In this document: positions 20,859 to 29,718 of the stretch, piece after piece
How positions within the stretch are numbered: position 1 is the first letter of the stretch
How the letters are laid out: each line of letters starts with the position of its first letter
Assembly: GCF_000382245.1 (NCBI RefSeq)
Contig: NZ_KB907866.1
Coordinates: 124,001 to 188,000, forward strand
Source: Kushneria aurantia DSM 21353
GTDB taxonomy: Bacteria; Pseudomonadota; Gammaproteobacteria; Pseudomonadales; Halomonadaceae
Length of the DNA stretch: 64,000 bases
Reading direction: 5' to 3'
The notes under the pieces: generated by a model
What the model was told of the DNA's origin: nothing
The model's database searches: none
Seen by the model: only the letters and a program-made list of their open reading frames with translations
Translations under genes and position numbers: made by a program

Positions 20859-21863
20859 CTACGCCTGTTCACTGCGCCCGGACATGATGCGCTTCAAAAG
20901 TGGTTTACCGGCCAGCAGCATGAATACAGGGGCGCCGGCGATCAGGTAAAAGTAGTAGGTCACCGCACGCCAGATCAGGATGGCGGCAGCGGCGGTGCTC
21001 TGGCCCACGATGGGCGACAGCAGGGCAGAGGCGGAGAGTTCGGCACCGCCGGCACCGCCCGGGAGCAGGGTCAATTGGCCGGCCGCCATCGACAGCATCT
21101 GTACCAGAAAGGTCCAGACCCAGTCGAGGTGCTGACCCAGCCCGTAGAGCGTGATATAGAGCACGCTGTAGCGTAAAAGCCAGTGCACCAGCCCCAGCAG
21201 AAAGGCACCGGCCAGCGCCCACCAGGGCAGGCGCAGGGTTTCGGTAAAGGCCTGCTTGAAGGTCAGAATACGCCGCGCGATGGCGCGCCGCATGCGTGGC
21301 CGCACCCGCAGGCGGCCCAGCAGGCGGCCGCTGAGCAGCAGCACCTGGCGGTGATAGCGGCCCATCAGCAGCACTGTCACCAGCAAAACGACCAGTATCG
21401 ACATGGGGAGTGCCAGTAGCCAGCCGAGCCGGGCGTCCAGAGAGCGGCTGATGATATAGATCATCATCGACATCATGGCACCAAGGAAGAAAAGCAGATC
21501 GATGATCTGATCTATCGCGAAGATGGCGGTAGTTTGTGCCGGGCGCACGCCATGTCGATTCAAGAGCGCGATAAGCGTCAGCGGGCCGCCGCTGCCGCCG
21601 GGGGTGGCGCTGAAAGCGAATTCGGAGGCGATCACGATGCCGGTGGCGCGGGTCTGTCCCAGTCTGCCTGCTCGGCCCGCCAACAGCAGGCGCAGTTTGG
21701 CACCGTTGGCTACCCAGCAGAGCAGCACCATGCCCAGCATCAGCGCAAGCAGCGAGAGTGGGAAACCGGAGAGCAGGTGGAGAAGATCGGTGCCACCCAG
21801 GGTAAGCGGAATGGCGAGTACGGCGATCAGTCCTGCCAGCAGCAGCCAAAGCGTTCTATTCAT
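20859..21863 (-). CDS. Lysylphosphatidylglycerol synthase transmembrane-type (UPF0104) membrane protein
   Basis: A 334-residue protein with about eight hydrophobic segments. The SEFAFSATPGGSGGPLTLIALLN region and the later LTLLPGGAGGAELSASALL motif are typical of the LPG-synthase-TM/UPF0104 superfamily, which includes the flippase domain of MprF. There is no C-terminal aminoacyl-transferase domain, so it is more likely a lipid-translocating partner than an LPG synthase. It is 55 bases downstream of the deacetylase gene and probably in one operon with it and the glycosyltransferase. Confidence 0.8.
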   Translation of the reverse strand: MNRTLWLLLAGLIAVLAIPLTLGGTDLLHLLSGFPLSLLALMLGMVLLCWVANGAKLRLLLAGRAGRLGQTRATGIVIASEFAFSATPGGSGGPLTLIALLNRHGVRPAQTTAIFAIDQIIDLLFFLGAMMSMMIYIISRSLDARLGWLLALPMSILVVLLVTVLLMGRYHRQVLLLSGRLLGRLRVRPRMRRAIARRILTFKQAFTETLRLPWWALAGAFLLGLVHWLLRYSVLYITLYGLGQHLDWVWTFLVQMLSMAAGQLTLLPGGAGGAELSASALLSPIVGQSTAAAAILIWRAVTYYFYLIAGAPVFMLLAGKPLLKRIMSGRSEQA

Positions 21864-21918
21864 CAGGCATTACGGGCAGTTGGCGTCAGTGAAACGGACG
21901 TAGGGTAGACCAGCAACA

Positions 21919-22689
21919 TCAGGCTGTCATGTCAGAATTGGGTACGACACCGCGACGCTGCAGCCAATCGATCTTGGTGGTGGGGCGATAGCCCTCGTCG
22001 AGCAGGTGGCGCAGGGTTTCCAGCCACCAGCGGCGCGACATTTTATGGCGCATGTCCACCGGATGCAGCCCCAGCCGCAGCAGTGGTTGATGTCGATGGC
22101 GTTTTCGTGCGCGCTCGTTGACCAGCCAGGAGGCGCCGCGCCGCCAGCCACTGCGGGCGCTCCACACCAGCGACGGTGCGGCGATCGGGCGGTCTTCCGG
22201 TAGCGTATAAAGATGCCCCGGGTCGCTGGTATAGGCGAAGCCACGGCGCTTGAGTGCCGCTCGAGCACCGGCGCTCAACAGCCAGGCCGGGGCGACAAAG
22301 CCGTGCAGCGGCCAGCCCCGCTCGGCGAACAGTGCTTCGCCGTGCGCCAGCCTCGATTGCGCCTCGTCATGGCCGATGGCGTAGAACTCGCCCTCGACGG
22401 TATAGAAACGGCGCATGAACCAGTCGCGCGGCGTGCGCGGCGCCGCGCCATCGTCGCAGTGGTAGAAACCGTGCAGAATCAGCTCGTCACCCTGTTCACG
22501 GCGGCGGTCGAGCAGCGCGAGCAGCTCGGCGTCCTCGAAGGTGTTACTGCGATGATGAAAGTCGGGGACTACCAGCCAGCTGATGGGAATTCGTCCGAGG
22601 CGGTCGACCTCCGCGACGAAATCGGCGTAGTCCGGCCAGGTCTCGGGCGCGATATCGTGCAGTACCAGCGCGAATTCCCGTTCAGCCAT
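21919..22689 (-). CDS. Polysaccharide deacetylase family protein (DUF2334-like)
   Basis: A 256-residue protein. FALVLHDIAPETW starts the barrel with the His-Asp pair used for metal binding in NodB-like enzymes; VVPDFHH and LILHGFYHC supply further histidines; FVAPAWLLS matches the R/APxW motif; LGLHPVDMRH is near the end. There is no signal peptide, so it is probably cytoplasmic. The frame is open upstream, but the ATG at 22689 begins the conserved domain and overlaps the glycosyltransferase stop by 8 bases, implying coupling. Likely substrate: the glycan or glycolipid made by the upstream glycosyltransferase (inference). Confidence 0.8.
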   Translation of the reverse strand: MAEREFALVLHDIAPETWPDYADFVAEVDRLGRIPISWLVVPDFHHRSNTFEDAELLALLDRRREQGDELILHGFYHCDDGAAPRTPRDWFMRRFYTVEGEFYAIGHDEAQSRLAHGEALFAERGWPLHGFVAPAWLLSAGARAALKRRGFAYTSDPGHLYTLPEDRPIAAPSLVWSARSGWRRGASWLVNERARKRHRHQPLLRLGLHPVDMRHKMSRRWWLETLRHLLDEGYRPTTKIDWLQRRGVVPNSDMTA

Positions 22690-23824
22690 GCTGCACGCTC
22701 GTGGCCTCGGGAGCAGTGACGCCCAGCAGTTCGCGGTAGTGCCCCAGTACGCCGCGGACCACAATATCCCAGTCGTGATGGCGCTCGACATGTTCGCGGG
22801 CGCGCTCACCCAGGGCTTCGCCATCACGCTCGAAGAGGGTACAGATGCGCTGGGCCATATCTTCGCCGTCGAGCGGGTGGGCCAGTTCGCCGCAGCTCTC
22901 CGGCACGTTCTCGGCCAGCGCTCCGGCACGGGTGGCGACTACCGGCGTGCCGCACGCCATCGCCTCCAGCACCACCAGTCCAAAGGTCTCCTGGGTGCCG
23001 GCGTGGAGCAGTGCATCGCTGCTGGCAAAGTAGCGGGCGATCTCGCTGGCGGGGCAGAAGTGATTGATCACGGTGACGTTGTCCGGCACCCGGGTGGGCA
23101 TTGAAGAGCCCACCATCAGCAGATGGTAGGGATGTTCGGCGTCGAGCGTTTTGAGTCGTCGCATCGCTTCCAGCAGGATGTGCATGTTCTTCTCCTGCGA
23201 GCCGCGGCCGGCGAAGATCAGTAATCGGGTCGATTCATCGAGTCCCAGTTCGGATCTGACAGCGGCATCGCGATAGCGCGGATGGAAGGTCTGCAGATCG
23301 ACGCCCAGCGGTTGCACATGAACCCTTTCTATACCGTTACGCTCAAGCCGCTCGGCCATGATGCGGCTGGGAGCCAGCACCCGGTCATAGTGGCTATAGA
23401 GGCGCTTGATGTAGTTCTCGATTACGGGGCGTGACCAGCGTCCCGAGCGGTTGCTGATCATGGTGGGCAGATCGGAGTGGTAGAAAGCCATCAGCGGGAT
23501 ATCGAGCTGACGCGCCGCATCAATGGCGGCCCAGCCGGTCACATAAGGGTCACCTGCCTCGATCAGGTCGGGGCGTAGATCAAGCAGCGCGCGTCGCCAC
23601 GGCTCTCTTGTGAGAGGGAACCGATAGCCGCCACTGAAGGGCAGCGGCGAGGCCGAAACGCGATAGCGGCTGGTATCCTCGTCGCGCTCACCGGGCTGTC
23701 TGGGCACCAGCAGGGTGTGACGAATGCCCGGCATGGCGTTGAGACGCCGACGCTTGGCATCGAGATAGGTGCGCACGCCTCCGCTGGAAGGCGCATAAAA
23801 CATGGTCATGTCGGCAATATGCAC
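22682..23824 (-). CDS. GT-B glycosyltransferase (family 4 type)
   Basis: A 380-residue GT-B fold protein. The N-terminal domain begins MHIADMTMFYAPSSGGVRTY, with the Gly-Gly loop for the acceptor side; the C-terminal domain has FAGRGSQEKN and the E-x7-E signature ETFGLVVLE followed by CGTPVVA. It transfers a sugar from a nucleotide donor to an unknown acceptor. First gene of a minus-strand set with a deacetylase and a flippase-like protein. The gap to the RNase II stop codon upstream is about 150 bases and presumably holds its promoter. Confidence 0.88.
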   Translation of the reverse strand: MHIADMTMFYAPSSGGVRTYLDAKRRRLNAMPGIRHTLLVPRQPGERDEDTSRYRVSASPLPFSGGYRFPLTREPWRRALLDLRPDLIEAGDPYVTGWAAIDAARQLDIPLMAFYHSDLPTMISNRSGRWSRPVIENYIKRLYSHYDRVLAPSRIMAERLERNGIERVHVQPLGVDLQTFHPRYRDAAVRSELGLDESTRLLIFAGRGSQEKNMHILLEAMRRLKTLDAEHPYHLLMVGSSMPTRVPDNVTVINHFCPASEIARYFASSDALLHAGTQETFGLVVLEAMACGTPVVATRAGALAENVPESCGELAHPLDGEDMAQRICTLFERDGEALGERAREHVERHHDWDIVVRGVLGHYRELLGVTAPEATSVQHG

Positions 23825-23977
23825 GACGCCGATACCTCCGAGCCTACGAATTGCACCGGCTGAAGCAGGGCGAAGCCCACCGGCAGGCGTGCATTATAAT
23901 GTTTCAGCAGGATGACTGCAGCGCAGACGTGCGCCCACGGTGTCGTGGACACACGCCGTGGCGCTGCTGGCAACGTG

Positions 23978-25933
23978 TCAGGCCGGTCGGCCGACCAGCG
24001 AGCGAGTCTCCTCGCGGGCCTCGATCAGTACCACTTTGACCGTGTCGCCGAGGCGATAGCGCAGTTCGCCGCCGATGGTGATCAATCCTTCGCGATCATC
24101 GATGGCGAGGCTGTCGCGATCGCTGCTCAGCATCGAGGCGGGCACGAAAGCCGAGGCGCCGTTGGCCGGCAGCCGCACCCGCAGGCCGCCGCGACGGATA
24201 TCGACGATCTCGCCCTCGTAGACTGTGCCCTGCTCGACGGCGCTGCCCAGAAAGCGTACGTAAAGCCAGTCGCGTACGTCCCGTTCGGCCAGCCGATTGA
24301 GACGACGGCGTTCGCTCAGATGCTCGGTGAGCGTGCTGTCGGCAGCCTCAGTGGGACTTTCGCCACGCAGCACCGCCTTGATCAGGCGATGATTGACGAT
24401 ATCGCCGTACTTGCGGATCGGCGAAGTCCAGGTCGCGTAGGCTGCAAGCCCCATGCCGAAGTGTGGGCCGGGCTCGGTCTGCATTACGCTGAAACCCTGA
24501 AAGCGCCGCATACGGGCGTCGAGCCAGGCATCATTGTGCGCGTCGAGCTGCTGGCGCAGTTCGCGCCAGCTGGCGATATCGCCGAACTGGGCGGGATCGA
24601 CCGTTACCGACTGGCTTTCCAGAAACGCCTGTGCCTGCTCCGCCTTTTCCGGCGCAACCCCCTGGTGGACGTTGAAGATACCGTGGCCGACATGGCGGGC
24701 GAGCAGATCGGCGCAGCAGACGTTGGCGGCGATCATCGCCTCCTCGATCATGCGGTGGCCGATACGCCTTGGCTCGGTGACGATATCCAGCACGTTCCCG
24801 GTTTCGTCGAGGCGGAACATATAGTCGAGGCGATCGGCAAACACGATGGCGTTCTGCATGCGCCAGCGCTGGCGCGCACCACAGACCGCCGCCAGCGCTT
24901 CGAGCTGCTCGGCGCCGCGCTCGAACTCGGGCTGCCAAACGGGCTCGCTGCCGGCTTCTCGCGCTTCCAGATAGTCCGAAACCTGCTCGTAGGTGAGACG
25001 CGCGTGGGAGCGCACGGTGGCCTGCTGGAAGCGGTAGTCGCCCACTGCACCATCGGCGCCGATATCCAGCGTGCAGACCAGTGCGGGGCGATCGGCGTTC
25101 TCTTTCAGGGAGCAGAGATCGTCGGCCAGCGGCTCGGGCAGCATGGTGACATTCTGACCCGGCAGATAGACCGTGAAAGCGCGCTGACGGGCTTCGCGGT
25201 CGGCGGCGTCACCCGGCTGCACATAGGCGGTGGGATCGGCGATCGCTACCGTAAGGCGGTAGCCGCCATCATCAAGGGTTTCGACCGCCAGCGCATCGTC
25301 CATATCGGTGGTCGAGGCGTTATCGATGGTGAAAAAGGGCGTGGCGGTCATATCGACGCGTTCCGCCCCGTCGTCACTCATTGCCCAGTCGCTGCCCGCC
25401 TGTGGCGAGGCCTGCTCCAGCGCATGGCGTGCCAGCGTCACTCGCCACGGCACCGCCGGATGGGCCGCCGGGGCGATCAGCTCATCGATCTGGACGAAAA
25501 AGCCGCGGTCATTCTCGCGCAGCGGATGACGCAGCAGCCGCGCCACGACCCAGTCGCCCTCGTTGAGATCGCTCTCCTCGATCGAGCGGTGGGTGCGCGC
25601 CCGTAGACCGGTATTGATCGAAGGGTGATCGGGAATCACGGACAGCTTGCCCTCGCGCTTTCTGACCCGGCCAATAAAGCGCGTCATGGCGGTCTCGATC
25701 AGGCTCTCCGGCTCAACGCTCTTGCGTTCGTTCTCTTCGTGCAGCACCGCCTCGACCCGATCGCCATGCAGCACCTGCTTCATGGCCGGGGGAGGCACGA
25801 AAAAGGATTGACCGTCGTCGGTCTCGAGAAAACCGTAACCCTTGTCGGTGGCCTTGATCACGCCCTGCACGCGGGGAGTGCTGGCGCGCATCTGCTGTTT
25901 GAGCTGAGCGAGCTGATCGTTGTTGGAAAACAT
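23978..25933 (-). CDS. rnb: Exoribonuclease II
   Basis: A 651-residue 3'-5' hydrolytic exoribonuclease that degrades single-stranded RNA. N-terminal cold-shock-type RNA-binding domains (GVIKATDKGYGFLE, HGDRVEAVL), the RNB catalytic motif DNASTTDMDDA with Asp204, 210, 212 and 213, and a C-terminal S1 domain (EGEIVDIRRGGLRVRL). The length is close to E. coli RNase II (644), not the longer RNase R. The frame runs to 26011; the ATG at 25933 gives the family N-terminus (MFSNNDQLAQLKQQM), with 25942 an alternative. Neither has a strong ribosome site. Confidence 0.92.
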   Translation of the reverse strand: MFSNNDQLAQLKQQMRASTPRVQGVIKATDKGYGFLETDDGQSFFVPPPAMKQVLHGDRVEAVLHEENERKSVEPESLIETAMTRFIGRVRKREGKLSVIPDHPSINTGLRARTHRSIEESDLNEGDWVVARLLRHPLRENDRGFFVQIDELIAPAAHPAVPWRVTLARHALEQASPQAGSDWAMSDDGAERVDMTATPFFTIDNASTTDMDDALAVETLDDGGYRLTVAIADPTAYVQPGDAADREARQRAFTVYLPGQNVTMLPEPLADDLCSLKENADRPALVCTLDIGADGAVGDYRFQQATVRSHARLTYEQVSDYLEAREAGSEPVWQPEFERGAEQLEALAAVCGARQRWRMQNAIVFADRLDYMFRLDETGNVLDIVTEPRRIGHRMIEEAMIAANVCCADLLARHVGHGIFNVHQGVAPEKAEQAQAFLESQSVTVDPAQFGDIASWRELRQQLDAHNDAWLDARMRRFQGFSVMQTEPGPHFGMGLAAYATWTSPIRKYGDIVNHRLIKAVLRGESPTEAADSTLTEHLSERRRLNRLAERDVRDWLYVRFLGSAVEQGTVYEGEIVDIRRGGLRVRLPANGASAFVPASMLSSDRDSLAIDDREGLITIGGELRYRLGDTVKVVLIEAREETRSLVGRPA

Positions 25934-26020
25934 TGCGTTCATCGGTTGGCAAATCGGGCGCCCACTATAAGCGCTCACCGCGCCGGGTGAAAGGGAGGGC
26001 CGGCGCGGCAAACGGCGCGA

Positions 26021-26653
26021 TCAGCCCTGTGCAAGCGCCTCTGCGATGGGGGTATTGCCATCCAGCAGGGTGTACTCACGCTCTGGCTCGGGATATTTCA
26101 CGATGGCGCGGGCAAAGCTTGCCACGTTGTCACGCGATACCTCGCCGCCGGGAGAGTGTGCCTGCGAGAAGGTGACACGGCCGCTGCCCGCTTCGTCGGT
26201 GAGCCGGCCGGGACGCAGTATAATCCAGTCGAGGCTGCTGGCCATCAGGTAGGCATCGGCGGCGCGCTTGGCGGCCAGATAGGGCTTGAGTTTCTCCGGC
26301 CCCTGTAGCGGGTCGACGTGCAGGGTGGAGATCATGACAAAGCGTTTGACACCGTGCTCGCGGGCCAGGTCGACGCTTCGCAGAGCGCCGTTGAGATCGA
26401 TCATCAGGGTGCGGTCGGGCCCGGTCGAGGGGCCGGATCCGGCAGTGAACACCACCGCATCGCAGCCCTCGAAAGCGGCCGCCATCTCGCCGGTAAGGTC
26501 GCCGATGGCGCACTCCACGCCAAGTGCATCGAAAAAGCCGCGCTGCGACTCGTCGCGTATCATGGCGCGCACGCTTTCGCCGTTCTCGGCGGCCTGCTGA
26601 CAGAAACGACGGCCGATCTGACCGTTGGCGCCGATTACCAGTGTTTTGGACAT
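26021..26653 (-). CDS. NAD(P)-binding SDR-like oxidoreductase (atypical SDR5/NmrA-like)
   Basis: A 210-residue single-domain protein. LVIGANGQIGRRFCQQA is the nucleotide-binding loop; VFTAGSG, MISTLHVD and WIILRPGRLTDE follow the atypical SDR pattern in which the classical YxxxK is reduced (YLAAKRAAD). Relatives are often redox-responsive or quinone-linked. AAAGGAG precedes the ATG, and an 18-base palindrome lies directly upstream, so a dedicated repressor is likely. Substrate unknown. Confidence 0.85.
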   Translation of the reverse strand: MSKTLVIGANGQIGRRFCQQAAENGESVRAMIRDESQRGFFDALGVECAIGDLTGEMAAAFEGCDAVVFTAGSGPSTGPDRTLMIDLNGALRSVDLAREHGVKRFVMISTLHVDPLQGPEKLKPYLAAKRAADAYLMASSLDWIILRPGRLTDEAGSGRVTFSQAHSPGGEVSRDNVASFARAIVKYPEPEREYTLLDGNTPIAEALAQG

Positions 26654-26666
26654 TGAGTCACTCCTT

Positions 26667-26684
26667 TAGATAGTCGACTAACTA
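26667..26684 (-). promoter_or_regulatory. Putative operator upstream of the SDR gene
   Basis: TAGATAGTC-GACTAACTA is an 18-base palindrome with eight of nine pairs matched, centred on GTCGAC and ending 14 bases before the SDR start codon, touching its ribosome site. Position and symmetry fit a dimeric repressor site (TetR, MarR or HxlR type); no such regulator is adjacent. Confidence 0.5.
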
Positions 26685-26802
26685 CCTGGTCGATCGAGTC
26701 TGGCAAAGGTTGTGTCATTTAACCACCCGCAGCAGATGACGAGTGGTCATGATTGCGCCTATCGTGGATCAATATTCTGATGATGGAAGAGGGGACGGCG
26801 CC

Positions 26803-27969
26803 ATGAGCGCAGAGTGGCAGGGATACGGCGGCGAGCAGCGCCTCGGCGGCAATATTCTCACCGCCGATGGCTGGCTGCTGGGCGACATCGTCTGGCGCGA
26901 CGGTGTGATTACCGCGATCGAGGGTGAGCCGGTCGATCCGGGCACAAATGATCGCGATATTATCCTGCCCGGCTTTATCGATCTGCATGTTCATGGCGGT
27001 GGTGGCGCCGATCTGATGGAAGGCGGCGAGTCGTTGGCGACCCTTGCCTGCGCCCACGTCCGCTTCGGTACCACCAGTCTGCTCGGCACCAGCATGACGG
27101 CCACACGAGAGACGCTGGAAACGGCACTGGCCGATGCCGGCCGGATCATGAGGGCGCCGCCGGTGGATGGCGCCGATCTACTGGGGATTCATCTCGAAGG
27201 CCCCTTCATCAATCCCGATCGTCTCGGTGCCCAGCCGCCCCATGCCCGCGCGGGTACCCTTGCGGAGTTCGATGTCCTTGATGCCCTGGCACCGATTCGG
27301 GTGGTGACGCTGGCACCCGAGATCGATGGCCATACGGCCCTGATTGCGGCGCTGAGCGAGCGTGGCGTGCGCGTGCAGATTGGTCATAGCGCCGCCGATT
27401 ATGGCTGCTGCTGCGCAGCGCTGACGGCTGGCGCCAGCGGCTTCACTCACCTCTACAACGCGATGAGTGGCCTGCATCACCGCGATGCCGGCGTGGTCGG
27501 CGCGGCGCTGGCGCATGCCGACTACTGCGAGATGATCGCCGATCTGATTCACGTCGAGATGGGGGCGCTGCTGGCCGCGCGACGCGCGATTTCCAACCTT
27601 TATGCGGTGACCGATGCCACTGCAGCTGCCGGCATGCCGGATGGTGAGTACCGTCTCGGTGAGCAGCGCGTCTACAAGTGCGGCGAAACGGTCCGGCTGG
27701 CCGATGGCGCCCTGGCCGGTAGTGCTCTGACCATGGATCGTGCGCTGCGCAACCTGGTGTCGCTGGGGCTTTCGGTTGCCGAGGCAAGTGCCTGGCTCTC
27801 GACCCGTCCGGCGCGCTATCTGGGGCTGAGCGACCGCGGCGAACTGGCTGTCGGTCGGCGCGCCGACCTGGTCTGCCTGTCGCCGCGACTCGAGGTACAC
27901 TGCGTACAGGTTGCCGGCCGGCAAATTGCGCTCCACAAGGCACCTTGCCAGGGGAATGGAGACTCATGA
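26803..27969 (+). CDS. nagA: N-acetylglucosamine-6-phosphate deacetylase
   Basis: A 388-residue amidohydrolase that converts GlcNAc-6-P to GlcN-6-P. Metal and substrate motifs: GFIDLHVHGGGG, GIHLEGPFIN, the histidine-bearing QIGHSAA, THLYNAMS and the catalytic aspartate in VTDATAAAG. The size is right for the family. The frame is open from 26743, but the ATG at 26803 has GAGGGGA 8 bases upstream. It overlaps the following kinase gene by 4 bases (ATGA). No nagB or nagE is in the window. Confidence 0.93.
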   Translation: MSAEWQGYGGEQRLGGNILTADGWLLGDIVWRDGVITAIEGEPVDPGTNDRDIILPGFIDLHVHGGGGADLMEGGESLATLACAHVRFGTTSLLGTSMTATRETLETALADAGRIMRAPPVDGADLLGIHLEGPFINPDRLGAQPPHARAGTLAEFDVLDALAPIRVVTLAPEIDGHTALIAALSERGVRVQIGHSAADYGCCCAALTAGASGFTHLYNAMSGLHHRDAGVVGAALAHADYCEMIADLIHVEMGALLAARRAISNLYAVTDATAAAGMPDGEYRLGEQRVYKCGETVRLADGALAGSALTMDRALRNLVSLGLSVAEASAWLSTRPARYLGLSDRGELAVGRRADLVCLSPRLEVHCVQVAGRQIALHKAPCQGNGDS

Positions 27970-28850
27970 GCGGGGTTGCCGTGTTGTTCGCCGGCGTTGA
28001 CGGTGGTGGTAGCGGCACGCGCCTGGTTGCCGAGCTGGATGGGCGGCGCGCCGAGGTGCTTACCGGGCCCACAGCGCTGGGGTTGGGCGTCAGGCAAGCC
28101 TGGCGGACCATCACGCAGGCGCTGGGCGAGGCCCAGCGACGGCTGGGCTGTGACGTTCCGCTGTCGCGCTGCCGGCTGGTGCTGGGGCTTTCGGGAGCCA
28201 ACCAGAGCCACTGGCGCGAAGCCTTTATGGCCGCTGCGCCGCACCCGGCCGCACTGCGACTCGAAAGCGACGCCTTTACTACCCTGATTGGTGCCCATGG
28301 GGGTGCGCCCGGGGTGATCGTGGCACTGGGTACCGGCAGCATTGGCGAAGCGTTATATGCCGATGGCGGACGAGTGAGTGTGGGCGGCTACGGCTTTCCG
28401 GCCGGCGACGAAGCAGGCGGTGCCTGGCTGGGGCTTCGCGCCAGCGCCCATGTGCAAAAGGTGTTCGACGGTCGCGCCGTACCGGATACGCTGTCACGGG
28501 CCCTGAGTGCAGGCATGGGCGAGGGCGGCGAGGCGGTCGACAGCGTGGCGGCATTGGTGCGCTGGCTCTCCAGTGCCGATCAGACGCGTTTCGCGACACT
28601 GGCACCGGTGCTGCTGGCCCACCCCGATCACCCGCTGGCGCGGACGTTGCTGCTGCAGGCCGGCAAGGAGATCGCACTGATGTGCGCTGCCCTTGATCCT
28701 CAAGGCACCCTGCCGCTGGCGCTGTGTGGAGGGTTGGCGGCGCCACTGATGCCCTGGTTGCCGGCGCCTTTGTCGGGACGACTGGTCTCGCCGCAGGGCA
28801 GCAGCGTCGAAGGGGCGCTACTGCTGGCGCGCAATGCCACGCCGGTGTAG
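27966..28850 (+). CDS. BadF/BadG-type sugar kinase (probable N-acetylglucosamine or glucosamine kinase)
   Basis: A 294-residue ASKHA-fold kinase. The phosphate-binding loop FAGVDGGGSGTR begins the protein; VALGTGSIGEA and GYGFPAGDEAGGAWLG are the characteristic motifs of N-acetylglucosamine/glucosamine kinases of the BadF family. Its ATG overlaps the nagA stop and GGAG precedes it. It would make the GlcNAc-6-P used by NagA from unphosphorylated sugar, for example from cell-wall recycling (inference). The exact sugar cannot be read from sequence alone. Confidence 0.82.
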   Translation: MSGVAVLFAGVDGGGSGTRLVAELDGRRAEVLTGPTALGLGVRQAWRTITQALGEAQRRLGCDVPLSRCRLVLGLSGANQSHWREAFMAAAPHPAALRLESDAFTTLIGAHGGAPGVIVALGTGSIGEALYADGGRVSVGGYGFPAGDEAGGAWLGLRASAHVQKVFDGRAVPDTLSRALSAGMGEGGEAVDSVAALVRWLSSADQTRFATLAPVLLAHPDHPLARTLLLQAGKEIALMCAALDPQGTLPLALCGGLAAPLMPWLPAPLSGRLVSPQGSSVEGALLLARNATPV

Positions 28851-28910
28851 ATCGTGACGCGCTATAATGGTTTCACCACGTACTTCAATTACTTCAACCG
28901 CGGAGATCGC

Positions 28911-29708
28911 ATGACCCCCCATCTGATCGTCACTGATCTGGACCGCACCCTGCTCAACGCCGCCCACGATCTCGACGATCTGACGGTGGATACCTTCCGC
29001 GCGCTGGAACGCCAGGGGCATCACCTCGCGATCGCCTCCGGGCGCCATTACCAGGATATCCGCGAGGTGCGCCGCATGCTGGGTGTGCGGGCACATATCA
29101 TTTCGGCCAACGGCGCGCACCTTTATTCGCCCGACGACGAACTGCTGCGCGAAATTCTTGTGCCGCCGGATATCGTCGCTTCACTGCTGTCGATGGACGT
29201 GCCGCCGGGAGTGAGGGTCAATCTCTACACCAGCGACCGCTGGCTGATTGACGCCCATGAGCAGGCGCTGCTCGATTTTCACCACAGCACCGGCTTTACC
29301 TATGAGGTCACGCCGATGTCGCAGGTGGGTCATGACGATGTCGGCAAGGTGCTGTTCATCGGCGAGCCGCGTCTTCTGGGGGCGCTGGAGACGCGCATTC
29401 GCGCCGAGTTCGAGGCGCGCGCCTATATCACCTATTCGCTGGAGAACTCGCTGGAGGTGATGGACCGTCGCGCCTCAAAGGGGCAAATGCTGGCGCACCT
29501 TGCCGAGCGGTTGGGAATATCGAGCGAGCAGACCGTCGCCTTTGGCGATAACCTCAACGACGCCGACATGCTGCAGTTTGCCGGCCGCGCCTTCGCAGTG
29601 GAGAACGCCAATCCGCAGCTGTTGCTGCAGACGCCGGACGCGGAAATGATCGGCGCCAACGTCGACGCCGGGGTGGCGGTGAAACTGCGCTCGCTGTTCG
29701 GGCTCTAG
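28911..29708 (+). CDS. Cof-type HAD-IIB phosphatase
   Basis: A 265-residue HAD hydrolase. Motif I is IVTDLDRTLLN (nucleophile Asp, acid-base Asp), motif II AIASGRH, the Lys of motif III is in RRASKGQML, and motif IV is FGDNLNDADML. The C2B cap occupies about residues 80-190. Such enzymes dephosphorylate small sugar or nucleotide phosphates. The ATG at 28911 has GGAG 6 bases upstream; it follows the kinase by 60 bases and may belong to the same transcript. Confidence 0.9.
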   Translation: MTPHLIVTDLDRTLLNAAHDLDDLTVDTFRALERQGHHLAIASGRHYQDIREVRRMLGVRAHIISANGAHLYSPDDELLREILVPPDIVASLLSMDVPPGVRVNLYTSDRWLIDAHEQALLDFHHSTGFTYEVTPMSQVGHDDVGKVLFIGEPRLLGALETRIRAEFEARAYITYSLENSLEVMDRRASKGQMLAHLAERLGISSEQTVAFGDNLNDADMLQFAGRAFAVENANPQLLLQTPDAEMIGANVDAGVAVKLRSLFGL

Positions 29709-29718
29709 GCGGTCGAGT

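Noticed and set aside
23912-25606. Plus-strand ORF of 564 codons opposite rnb
   Set aside because: Antisense shadow of RNase II, which has all catalytic aspartates and domains.
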